From assembly GCA_963691705.1 (NCBI GenBank), contig OY829546.1:33574040-33638039 (forward strand): a stretch of DNA of 64,000 bases, read 5' to 3'. Below the pieces are notes generated by a model that was not told where the DNA came from, ran no database searches, and saw only the letters and a list, made by a program, of their open reading frames with translations. The DNA is from Viola odorata (taxonomy: Eukaryota > Streptophyta > Magnoliopsida > Malpighiales > Violaceae). Positions 54,372 through 64,000 of the stretch are shown here, piece by piece. The position numbers were made by a program, and so were the translations under genes. Every line of letters starts with the position of its first letter. The first letter of the stretch is position 1.

Positions 54372-56528
54372 ATGCCTCGCACGAGATCTCAATCTAGTTC
54401 TTTAGCTACCCCTAGGCCAATTTCTCGATATCCCGAGCTTGAAAACACCCCTAGCATCTTTACTTACCCTACTGTCTTATGCCTCGAACTGGAAAGCAAT
54501 AACATTACCTTCCCCTGCGGCTATTGCCCCACTATTCCTTCTGACACTATGAGGCTTCATAGCCAGCTCTGGAAAACTCATAGGATTCTTTATTTTAAAA
54601 AGTTTGAATATGGGTTCCACCTCCTAGTTCATGACACGCTAGAGCGTGTGTTGCGCGAGCACGGGCTTAACCCTGCGCAGATCACCCCTTCCTCATAGAG
54701 TTGCATCTACGCCTTCCTTCGTGCTTGCGAATTAAAAGATATTCTTGCTCCCTCTGTCGCTTTGCTTCGCAAGTTCTTAACTCTGGTTTTTCGCGACGGC
54801 TTCATTAATATTATTCCAAGATGGGATGATGCTCTAGTGAGGCCTTTTTGGTAGAAATTTCGAGGATTTGAGGAGAACGTCGAAAACTAGAAGAGCGGTT
54901 TCTTCGTTGTCAAACTACCCTCTCGCCTGTGGCGTCCTGACTTCAACCTGGAGGTGGTCGATTGGGTGAGGCCAGCGCCTCTGTCTAGGGAAGAGTTGGA
55001 TCAAGCCAACACTTTACTGGAGATGGAGTCCTCTTTCTAGATCCAAAACTTTGCTTTGTACAGGCCTTTAACTGAGTGTACCATAGGTGAGATTTTGAGC
55101 TTCGCCGCTGCCTTGCTTACCCCTTGTTTACTAACATAACTTTTCGCAGGGGAGACTATCGCTCGACCGCTCTCCGAAGGTGACGCTCCTTACAAAGTTG
55201 TCGCCCCTGCAACGACTGCTCCCTCTACTTCCGCTGGAGCTCGAGCTGATCACCGCATGCCTATAAAGAAAAGAGCTTTAGATGAGATTCTTTCCAGGGA
55301 AAGCGGTTCCTCCCTCTGCACTTCCCGCTTCGTGGATAACTAGTTACCTAGTCGGAAGAAGAGGTCCGGGTCTGGTTTGCCAGTGACTGAGATAAAGATT
55401 TTCTCCTACGGAGTCGAGGATATGGAGGACATGGACACGGAACTGAGCCTCCACCAGGCTTCCTCAGCTCAACGAAAGAAACTAAGGGAAGCAAGCGAAG
55501 CTCAAGTGACCAAGATGGCTGCTCAATCTCCTCCAAGCGACGCCGCAAATACCATCGCTTCCCAGACTGCCGCTTCTCCTAACACCACTATAGAAGGTGC
55601 CGCTTCACCGGGTGGCACTTCCTAGACTCTGGGGTTTCACGCCCCCAACAAGGCTTCTCCTGCCGCGATGATGCCATCATCCGCTGCGGATTCTACTCCT
55701 GTCATGGAGCCTCCACATTTGCCCATTGGCTCCTGCATTCCTAACGTGCCTCCACCAGTTCCAAGCGGACCTGGTTCTTCTTGCTTTCCCCCGAAGTCCC
55801 CTTGTCCGTTGTTCCTTACTTCAATTCGAGACATTGGGGGCTTAAGCGGTATCTCCGCCCCTTGCTTTGTTGCTGATCTTTCCCATGACGAGCCTTAAGG
55901 GGCCCCTTCTCACCGGCTAAATCTGTCGAAATTTGGAACTGACGGGCTTCGTGCCCTGGGTATATCAGACCCCTTATCGCAAGATCAGCCCACGACTATC
56001 TTGGCCTGCGAAATGTTTCGCGCCTCCGAGGAGGAGAGTAGGCTACTGCAACTTCCTCCCGAAGTTCAGTATGTGCGCGTCATAAATAACTGCCTTGCTG
56101 CCTTTCGACAGCTTCATTACTTCATCAAGGCTCGTGGTACACAATCTCAAAACTCTGCTGCCCTAGCGAAGGTAGAGGAGCTATCGCGACTCCACAAACG
56201 CGCTCAGGCCGAACTGCGCGAGTGCCGTGCTGACCTTTCTCGGAAAAGGTCTAAAGGAAAAGCCCAGGTTGAAGCTTTAGAGGCTGAGTTGGTGGCTGAG
56301 AGGAAGAAGAACTCATTCCTTCTTGAGGAGGTATCCTCCCGCGATGCGGACCTGTCGAAAGCTTTCAAGAAGGTGACCTGGTGGAAGAAGAAGACTGAAC
56401 AAGCCTTTATCGCCGGGGTGACAGATCTGCACCGCAGCAGGTCCGCTGATCCCGCTGAGGTCGCCAGGTATGCCTCCCCGAGGATGAAAGAGATTGATGA
56501 GAGCCAAGAGGGTTTCCACTCCTTCTAA
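54372..56528 (+). pseudogene. Cassette 3: 'gypsy-type transposon' domain plus coiled-coil gene, one intron, TAG-riddled
   Basis: Exons 54372-55086 and 55150-56528 (63-bp GTGAGA...CGCAG intron) form a single frame of about 697 codons with no frameshift. It has seven internal stops: TAG at 54696, 54852, 54888, 55038, 55341 and 55623, and TAA at 55896. The N-terminal part (FEYGFHLLVHDTLERVLREH, CIYAFLRACEL, GFINIIPRWDDALVRPFW) resembles the plant 'putative gypsy type transposon' family. The middle is Ser/Pro/Ala-rich with NLS-like KKRALDE and SRKKR. The last 175 residues are a coiled coil (KVEELSRLHKRAQAELREC onward). It is paralogous to cassette 4. Such ORFs are known companions of Tat elements; their role is unknown. 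Confidence 0.75.
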
Positions 56529-57036
56529 GAGGAGTACTAGATCAGTGCCTGGGAAAGGCCCATTTGATGGCGCTTGATTGGGGGTGTCGCTTCTTTACTT
56601 AATCCCTTATTGTATTATTTTTCCTGTTTAGACTTTGACGTCGCCTCCTTGCTTGTAATAATTAACAGATCTTGTAATCTTGACCAAATAATGCATTTTT
56701 CAATACGATGTCGCCCTTTATCACATGCCGCTTGACTACATTTTCTTCGCACTTTGCCTCTTGCATGGCGTGTCATTACATCTTTCCGCTCCTTTTCGCC
56801 GGGTTTGACTGCGCCCTTTTCAGAGCATTTAATGCTCTGACTCCTCTTACTTGATACGGAGGAGACAGTCATGATGCTCTGAGCCCACGTGTCATCAAAG
56901 GGGAACGCTAAAGGACTGGCGGGCTGAACATGTCTTTTCGCTCCTCAGGGGTTGTACCCGCTTCCCGCGCCTCTTTGCCCTTGACACGTCACACACCACG
57001 ATCGCTTGACCCATCGTTCCCTTTAGTTCTTAGGGT

Positions 57037-57044
57037 TATAAAAA
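57037..57044 (+). promoter_or_regulatory. TATA box of cassette 4 with nearby CACGTG boxes
   Basis: TATAAAAA at 57037, 56 bp before the first ATG at 57093. CACGTG occurs at about 56886 and 57050, and GACACGTCAC near 56982. Such ACGT-core motifs are typical bZIP/bHLH sites of plant promoters. Confidence 0.5.
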
Positions 57045-57092
57045 CCCCCACGTGCTTTCTTTTTAACTTTTGTTACCTTTCTCTTTTGAAAA

Positions 57093-59430
57093 ATGAAAAG
57101 AAAGAAAAGAAAAAGGCAATTCCTCTTCTTCCTCCTACGACCCGGGTGCTTCGATCTTCTTCTTACCACAGGTACCTTCCTCTCTATCCTTCTTTTCACC
57201 TTGTGCATAGCTCGTAATCGCCGCTATCCCCGCTCTGCTGGGGAGGGGGATATTGATACTACTGTTTCGACGGCGCCTGCGGAGCTATAATACCACTCTC
57301 GACCAGCTGGAGGGGTATTCTACTGAAGTTGCCCCAAAGTCCCTTCGCCTTAATAGCGAATTACCTATGAACCGTAGGGTTCTTTATGCAAAAATGTTTC
57401 ATTATGGTTTTTGGCTACCTCTAGATCCTTTAATTGCCGAGTTACTCTCTGAATTTGATCTAAATGCTGCCCAATTGAGTCCAAACGCCTATTGTGGCAT
57501 TTATGCTTTTATAGCCCTCTGTAGATATATAGGGAATGAATCTCCTTCCTTGTTGTTACTTCGCTCCCTTTTTCAATTATACCACCATAACAACGGCATT
57601 ATAGCGATATCGCCTCGCTATGATGTTGAAGCTCTAAACCCCTTTACCTGGAAGCTGTTATTCCTTGAATCTTCTATTGATGCTTGGAAAAAAGGATTCT
57701 TCATCATCAATCTGCCCCAGCCTTTGTGGCGGAGCGGGTTTAATCTAGTCGTCAGAGACGCTGCCTGGGGTGGCAGGCCAGAGTTAGGACCAGTTGACCA
57801 AGGCTGGCTGGACAAGCTACTCAACCTGTCGGGGATTCCTGGTGTTCGCACTCGCGAACTCGCGTGCCGGGGCGACATCCAGGATTGCATTCAAAGTGAG
57901 CACCGTCCCTTCGTTCGCTGCTCCACGTTAATACTACCTCTAACATTCTTTTCTTATCTCTACAGATCCTCCCGCCGGGTGGAAACCTGATTGCATCAAG
58001 AAAAGAGAGAGAAGAGCTCAGCAGAAGAGAAAAAATGGCTCTTTCTGCCGCCTCGACTGGTGTCGTGATTGACACCACGCACGCGTCCACTTCTGCACCT
58101 GAGTCCTCTTCTCTTCCTCGAGCGGAGGCTACTGCCACATCAACTGCTGAGCCAATTTTCTCCCCTAGCATTGTTCCTACACGAGCGTCGTCTTCTCGTC
58201 CTCCCCTTCACGTTATCGCTCCTACCTGTCCTCCTGTTCAGGTGGTTTTTTTACAAAATTTTCTCTGTCTATATATTTTTGTCCGTTTCTTAATTCCCGT
58301 ATTTCTTTTGCGCGTAGGATACCGCTGCTGTTGCCTCTTCCGCTACTCCTTCGCGCGACGACATAGATTTGTCAGGTATTCTTGATCCCAAGCGACCGCG
58401 TCTTAATGACGACTCCCCTTCAGCGAACGACTTTGCCGCTGGTCAGGAAAAGCAAGGCGGTGTAACCAATACCGGCCCCTTGGTGGGTAATCAAGGCTCT
58501 GGTCTGGTAGGAAACGGGGCTACCTCTGCGCCTCTTCATTCTTATTTTGCCGCATCATCTCCTCCACCTGGCAATCCCTTGGACTTCCTGGAGGATCTTG
58601 CAGAGGAGAACTTTCCATCCCTACCAACTGGCGGTTTCAATATTGACGCTGGACCATCTAATCGTTCCCCTCCGTCCCCTCCTGATGCCTTCTTCATTCC
58701 TGCTGCTGTTCAAACAATCTCTCCCTCTCTTCCCCCCATGGACACCCATCAGGTTGATTTAAGTAACATTCGCTAGCGCGGGTTCCCAGCATTGGGAGGC
58801 GACAGCTCCCTAGCGGCATCCGCCTATCTGGCAGGGTATCTATTGTCGGTTGAGGAGGAGGAGCAGGCCTTCCTCTCCGTTGTCGAGGGTGAGCAACTGC
58901 AGTAGATAAGGACCCAGCTATTCTCTAACTTTTAGGGTTTCCATTACTGGTCTAGGAATGTGACGAGACGAATGAGCCCTCTCCAGTCTTCCTCCCAGGA
59001 ATGGCGCAACACTAACCACCAGCTCTTGGAAGAAATCAACAAGTACCAACGGGAACTTCATAAAACTCAAGAAGAGCTGAGGAAGTGTGCTGAAGAGCGA
59101 CAATGTGCGGAAGCCAGTTTAGGAGTTGCGAGAAAAGAGCTGGAAGAGGCTAGAGGACACCAGGCCACGAGGGATGCCGCCCTTCAAGTGGAGCAAAGTA
59201 AGAATGCCGCGCTTATGGAGGAAACGGCGGACAAGTGGAAATGGTTTCTGGAACAAACGGCAGGCCTCATGGACGACTGCTTCATTGAGTGTCACGGCCG
59301 CAATTTCTTCGACGCTGATGCCATCATCCGCCTCTTCAAGCAGAAGTTTGGGTTCCTCAAGGAAGAGGGCTACCGTCAAGCAAAAAGGCCACGGCCTGAC
59401 GAGGGGCACAGCAGCATGCCCAGGCCGTAG
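57093..59430 (+). pseudogene. Cassette 4: paralogue of cassette 3, three exons
   Basis: Exon 1 (start uncertain; well-defined frame 57253-57895), exon 2 57966-58241, exon 3 58318-59430, with small GT-AG introns of 70 and 76 bp. Exon 1 aligns with cassette 3: RRVLYAKMFHYGFWLPLDPL, CGIYAFIALCRY, SLFQLYHHNNGIIAISPRYD, GFFIINLPQPLWRSGFNL. Exon 3 has LDPKRPRLNDD and a long coiled coil (LLEEINKYQRELHKTQEELR). Defects: a frameshift near 57285, a one-base shift in an A-run near 58030, and TAG stops at 58774, 58903 and 58933. The second intron joins exons 2 and 3 in phase, which supports the model. The first 60 codons are unreliable. Confidence 0.7.
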
Positions 59431-59827
59431 ATGTCACTTCTCTTTTTGTCCATCGGGCGCCCTGACTTCTTTGCCCTTTTTGCATTTTTGGGGCCTTTTG
59501 TTTAAACAAGTATCCCCTCTTGTATAAACAGTTTGCATAATTTTCCATCATTTTACTTTATCGATGATCTTTCTTACTTTACTTTCGTTAGCCCTTCTTT
59601 CAAAACTGGTTGCCACCGTTGAACTGACGTGGCTTGCGCCTTCGAACTTCCCTTGCGGAGTCGCAACATGCCATGTCGTCACGCGTTTCTCTCCGCGCAA
59701 TAGGGTAGATCCGCTCCTTACCATTATCTCGTACCGTGCTTGAGACGACTGGATCTCCCCTTTAGACGCTCTGCCTCTCCGCGACGTCATTATTTTCCAA
59801 GTGCTCCATCACTTTCACACTTTACTA
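59431..59827 (+). other. 3' flank of cassette 4
   Basis: Non-coding; T-rich near 59480-59580. No canonical poly(A) signal was recognised. Confidence 0.4.
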
Positions 59828-60093
59828 AATTTTCTGCACATTTTACTTATAACTTTCGTTAGTAGCGACATATTCCCGAAAAGCCTTAGTTACCTTGGCC
59901 CATTGCCGCGCGCGCTCCTCACTTTCTTAGCGAGATCCTTTCGAGATATCGCTTGTGCCGAATTTTCTGCACATTTTCACTTATCATTTACATTAGTAGC
60001 GAGATCTACTAAAATATCTTAATTACCTTGGGGTATGGGCGCGTATTCCCCTAACTCACTTGGCGCGATCTCCCCGGATGTCGCTCGTGTCAC
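59828..60093. repeat. 133-bp tandem duplication, two diverged copies
   Basis: Both copies start AATTTTCTGCACATTTT (59828 and 59961) and share TTAGTAGCGA, CTTA(G/A)TTACCTTGG and GCGCG blocks. It lies between cassette 4 and the next repeat family, in the 3' region of element D. Confidence 0.75.
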
Positions 60094-60204
60094 GCACTCT
60101 TCCAGCCAAACTTTACCGGTTTGTCCCTTCCGGTTACTAGCTGGGGTACCGTGACTTCTCGCATTTCCTCAATCAGCCGGGAAGTGCCACCTCTCAGTGC
60201 GCCG

Positions 60205-60660
60205 CCTGATCAGGGCCGACCTTCACGAGGATAGGACTTTTCACTTCCTCAGCGTTGTCCTCGCACCTCAGAACGTGCCTATGTTAGCGCTACCATCGTA
60301 AGGATAGGATTTTCACTTGCGAGGTGGAGTTTTATCTTCCCTAGGGTCGTGCCTCACTTAATGATCATCCGCCTATGTGAGCACGAGCTGTCACAAGGAT
60401 ATGACTTTGCACCCCCAAGGGAGTCGGGGCGTGCCCTCTCTGGGTTTCCCTAGGATAGGATTTTTCACTCCCGACAGTGCTGGAGCGTGTCTCGTCTTAG
60501 CGAGCCGCCTGATCAAGGCCGGCCTCACAAGGCCAGAATTTTTCACTTCCAGCACCATATATTTCCAGGATCGCCGGGGCGTGCCTCATCTTGACGACCC
60601 ATCTGCATTAGCCCATTATGCCCCAAGGCTAGCACTTTTCACCCCCGACATCCTCCTTTC
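60205..60660. repeat. About 100-bp diverged tandem repeat, roughly five copies
   Basis: Recurring blocks AAGGATAGGA(C)TTTTCAC, GGGGCGTGCCTC and GCCTGATCA(G/A)GGCCG in the same order. Copies are strongly diverged and vary in length. This is a second repeat family in the 3' region of element D. Confidence 0.6.
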
Positions 60661-60726
60661 CTTGTTATCTGCACATTACACAGACAACCAACAAGGAACA
60701 AGAAATATTTCCACAACAATTGTTAG

Positions 60727-62201
60727 ACCATGCCCAACGGCATGTCAAATTTCATAATTTCAATTTCTAGACCATGCCCAACGGCATGTCAAATTTCATA
60801 ATTTCAATTTATAAACCATGCCCAACGGCATGTCAAATTTCAATTTCAATTTCTAGACCATGCCCACCGGCATGTCACATTTCAATTCCAATTTCTAGAC
60901 CATGCCCACCGGCATGTCACATTTCAATTTCACTTTCTAGACCATGCCCACCGGCATGTCACATTCATAAGTTCAATTTCTAGACCATGCCCAATGGCAT
61001 GTCAAATTTCAATTTCAATTTCAGTTTCTAAACCATGCCCAACGGCATGTATTTTCATAATTTCAATTTCTAAACCATGCCCAACGACATGTAAAATTTC
61101 AATTTCTAAACCATGCCCAAACGACATGTATTTTCATAATTTCAATGTCTAGACCATGCCCACCGGCATGTCACATTTAAATTTCAATTTCTAGACCATG
61201 CCCACCGACATGTCACATTCATAATTTCAATTTCTAGACCATGCCCAAACGGCATGTCAAATTTCACAATTTCAATTTCAAGACTATGCCCAACGGCATG
61301 TCAAATTTATAATTTCAATTTCTAAACCATGCCGAACGGCATGTCAATTTTCATAATCTCAATTTCTAAACCATGCCCAACGGCATGTCAAATTTCAATT
61401 TCAGTTTCAGTTTCTAAACCATGCCAACCGGCATGTATTTTCATAATTTCAATTTCTAAACCATACCCAACGGTATGTCAAATTTCAATTTCTAAACCAT
61501 GCCCAAACGGCATGTATTTTCATAATTTCAATTTCTAGAGCATGCCCGCCGGCATGTCACATTCAATTTCAATTTCTAGACCATGCCCACCGGCATGTCA
61601 CATTCATAATTTCAATTTCTAGACCATGCCCAAACGGCATGTCAAATTTCACAATTTCAATTTCAAGACTATGCCCAACGGCATGTCAAATTTATAATTT
61701 CAATTTCTAAACCATGCCCAACGGCATGTCAATTTTCATAATCTCAATTTCTAAACCATGCCCAATGGCATGTCAAATTTCAATTTCAATTTCAGTTTCT
61801 AAACCATGCCCAACGGCATGTATTTTCATAATTTCAATTTCTAAACCATGCCTAAACGGCATGTCAATTTTCATAACTTCAATTTCTAGACCATGCCCAG
61901 ACGACATGTCAATTTCATAATCTCAATTTCTAAACCATGCCCAACCACATGTCAAATTTCAATTTCAATTTCAGTTTCTAAACCATGCCCAACGGCATGT
62001 ATTTTCATAATTTCAATTTCTAAACCATGCCCAACGGCATGTCAAATTTCAATTTCTTAACCATGCCCAAACGACATGTATTTTCATAATTTTAATTTCT
62101 AAACCATGCCCAGACGGCATGTCAATTTCATAATCTCAATTTCTAAACCATGCCCAACGGCATGTCAAATTTCAATTTCTAAACCATGCCCAAACGGCAT
62201 G
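60727..62201. repeat. Hairpin minisatellite, about 35 copies
   Basis: Units of about 28-55 bp, each with the inverted repeat CATGCC-CAAC-GGCATG (loops CAAC, CACC or CAAAC), separated by A/T-rich linkers built from TTTCAATTTC and TTTCATAATTTC. I counted 35 units by eye. One unit has the paired change CATACC/GGTATG (about 61463), preserving the stem. A higher-order period of about 385 bp is seen (61190-61320 against 61575-61705). On the minus strand the array starts immediately after the pol stop codon. Confidence 0.92.
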
Positions 62202-62409
62202 TCAAATTCTAGCATGATATAATTTTAATCGAGCAATATTCCAAGAGTTAGGTAAGGGAGTACCGTCAAGCGTTTCGAGGTGATACGCCCCTTTTCCGAT
62301 AACACGAGTGACGCGGTATGGGCCTTCCCAGTTTGAGCTAAGCTTCCACATTCGTTGGCCCGCCGCTCGTTTGTCCCTGAGCACGAGGTCTCCCACCTTG
62401 AGCAGCCGC
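62202..62409 (-). pseudogene. C-terminus of Tat element D pol, truncated by an insertion
   Basis: Minus-strand frame LLKVGDLVLRDKRAAGQRMW...NWEGPYRVTRVIGKGAYHLE...NSWNIARLKLYH, ending at TAG 62202. This is the integrase C-terminal end (GDLVLR...WEGPYRV) of Ty3/gypsy pol. Upstream coding sequence is separated by the Athila LTR inserted at 62410. No defect is seen in the visible part. It fixes the orientation of element D. Confidence 0.88.
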
Positions 62410-64000
62410 TGATAGCACGTTTCATGGTCTAGATTTTACCTTCTTTTCTAGCCCTTTCGGGGGCTTGATTCTACTATTTGACCCTTATTCCAATCTTTAT
62501 TGCAGATTAGCGTCAATAGAAGGAAAAGATCGAAAAGAAGCATTTTTGGAGTATTTCTGAGGATTTCAAGCTTCAAGGCCTAGAAGATCAGAATGTCGTC
62601 GAGCCCTCGAAAGCTAACCAGACCAGTGAGCAGTCTCTAGCCCGCGATATCTCTGCAAAGCCAAAGAGACAAATCTTCAAAGATTCTCACGGGATTCCTT
62701 GCATATCTAGAAGATTGCAGAATATTCCAGCACGCTCCATGTGCTGTCACTCTCTCCCCTTAGCTGGAATTTGTCTTTTTGTAATCCCTTAGCTGGAATT
62801 TGTCCTCTTGTGGGCTAGTCCCTATATAAGCCTCTAGTTTTAGGGTTTGAATACACACATCACACCTTGTAAATATTTTTCCACTTTCTTCTTCTGGGAG
62901 CCGCCTCCTTTTCTCTCCTCCCTCTTTTGGGTGGTGGCTGAGGCATCCATTTCCAGCAGCCATTGAACTTAATCGGAGCTTTGCTCCGGCCGGTAACATT
63001 TATAGTTTTATTCTTCTTGTTCTTCTTTTATGCAATCTTCCTTTTCCTATTTTGTTTGTTTGTTTTGTGGTATGAGTAGCTAGATTTCCCCTTCTTAGCA
63101 GAGGTATTTTGAGGGTTGCATGGGTAGTTAAGAGGCCTAAACGTGTTTAATATATTCTTATTGTTGTATTCGATTGTTTATCGGTTTCTTGTTAATTCGT
63201 CTAGGGCCAGATTAGTAGTCTGGCCAACTAGTATCTAGACCTAGATGATTACCGTCATATTCCAGGGTTATATCTGACGTGAAGCCCTGGAATTTTAGCA
63301 GACACCTAGGGGAGGCAGCGCGAGAGGTCTCACCTAAGGGTAAACAACCGATTAGGGTATGTGATACGAGTCTGACAAGCTGAGCTGTCGCGCCCTAGAT
63401 CTATCTTACCTCCCCTTCATGGGCGTTCTGAATTTAGCCTCCCTACTTCGAGCCCGTGACAGGCCGGACGGTCAAGGCTGCCTTTTGATGACAAGAGAGG
63501 TAGCTGGGAGGATGGCTGAACGTCAAGGTCACCTCATATGTGGAAACGGGGGGTGACTTTTATCTAAGAAGGTAAGCAGGGGATGCGGTGTGGAAACGCG
63601 GTCCCTATAGCATATCTATGGCATAGGAATAGAATATTTCTGCGCCGATGATTTTCTAGCCCTGGAAGCAACCCGATAATGTCCTTTGCTAAGATATCTT
63701 CTCTTCTGACTTTATTTCTTTATTTGATTTCTGTTTGCATGTCGTGTCCTTGATTGTGTTTTACTTTCGTGCCCTAGATTACTATTTTTATTAGTTAGCT
63801 TGTTAGCCCATGTCTATCTTAGTTAACTAGATTAACCAACCAAATCCCCCCCCATTGTTTCTTTTATTATTTTACTTTATATCTGGACCTGTCTAGTGTA
63901 TGTCTTCACCTTTCTCTGTGGATCGAACCTCTTGCCACTATCTTCAATCCTTTTTGTTGCATGTGATAAGTTGTAATTATTTGATCGTGCCCTCGACAAG
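62410..64000 (+). mobile_element. Athila LTR inserted in D pol, continues past the window
   Basis: Starts TGATAGCACGTTTCATGG, like the LTRs at 26024 and 42634, with a TATA box (CTATATAAG) near 62823 and TTTTAGGGTTT after it. The visible end, CCCTCGACAAG, matches the solo LTR at 33582-35081 about a dozen bases before its terminus, so the LTR should end just beyond the window. The left flank is GCCGC. Whether it is solo or the 5' LTR of a complete element cannot be seen. Confidence 0.85.

Larger units (their letters stand above)
51671..62409 (-). mobile_element. Tat element D, minus strand, 3' half, with antisense cassettes
   Basis: Defined by a minus-strand LTR at its left end (51671-52202) inside E's integrase and a minus-strand pol C-terminus at 62202-62409. 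Between them lie about 10 kb holding tandem repeats and plus-strand ORFs. On the element's own strand the order is pol end, minisatellite, other tandem repeats, antisense genes, 3' LTR. Tat-lineage elements are known for tandem-repeat 3' regions, and Grande for an antisense ORF there. The right part is cut by the Athila LTR at 62410. Unity of the 10 kb as one element is inferred from the two ends. Confidence 0.65.

Noticed and set aside
54696..58935. Programmed amber readthrough or a recoded TAG
   Set aside because: Other elements here show TAG exactly where sister copies have Gln, so methyl-cytosine deamination explains it more simply; kept only as an alternative to test.
52432..59430. Treating the four cassettes as ordinary host genes
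   Set aside because: They lie between a pol end and an LTR of the same orientation, two resemble retroelement-associated families, and two carry many stops. Not fully excluded for cassette 1.
60774..61920. Small ORFs translating the minisatellite (repeated MPNGMS..PCPTACQIS peptides)
   Set aside because: They are open only because the repeat lacks stops in that frame, and the frame breaks where unit length changes.
60727..62201. A CRISPR-like layout of regularly spaced short palindromic repeats
   Set aside because: The genome is a plant nuclear one, the 'spacers' are near-identical A/T-rich linkers rather than unique sequences, and no cas genes are present. It is a minisatellite in a retroelement 3' region.

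Overview
The window is nuclear DNA from a repeat-rich flowering plant, probably a eudicot. Evidence: one spliced plant gene (a CONSTANS-LIKE B-box/CCT factor), plant-type LTR retrotransposons of the SIRE (Ty1/copia), Athila and Tat (Ty3/gypsy) lineages, MULE and hAT-type DNA transposon remains, LINE-like retroposons, and AT-rich spacers. No prokaryotic or organellar gene blocks were seen. I cannot name the species.

Layout. 1-3106: 3' end of a SIRE-type element (partial ORF, 104-bp tandem duplication, four purine tracts, 1,500-bp 3' LTR full of a 16-bp palindrome). 3107-7742: non-coding, with a possible solo LTR, a LINE RNase H remnant and two poly(A) retroposons with clear target-site duplications (TSDs). 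7840-9193 (minus): the only probable host gene, a two-exon COL6/7/8/16-type gene coding for 400 aa. 10820-15471 (minus): a complete non-autonomous Athila-type element with two LTRs, PBS, PPT and TSD GTTAT. 16397-16993: a hAT-like MITE. 18155-45902: four Athila bodies (A, B, C and a gag fragment F), with solo LTRs inserted into them (TSDs CGACC and AACAT) and a MULE transposase fragment. 45903-51670: Tat element E (LTR, PBS, gag-protease-RT-RNaseH-aRNaseH-integrase). 51671-62409: Tat element D on the minus strand, inserted in E's integrase. From 62410: another Athila LTR inserted in D's pol.

The right half is a Russian doll: Athila F gag contains Tat E, E contains Tat D, and D contains an Athila LTR. 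Element D is the most unusual object. Its pol ends at 62202 and is followed directly by about 35 copies of a hairpin-forming minisatellite, two more tandem-repeat families, and then four consecutive plus-strand transcription-unit-like cassettes (52432-59430), antisense to the element. Two of these are paralogous intron-containing genes with the same fold order (an N-terminal 'gypsy-type transposon protein' region, then a C-terminal coiled coil).

Almost all element genes are broken. Comparison between copies shows many stops at Gln or Arg codons (CAG to TAG, CGA to TGA), as expected from deamination of methylated cytosine. The COL gene is intact. There is no operon-like cooperation: the host gene stands alone among transposons.
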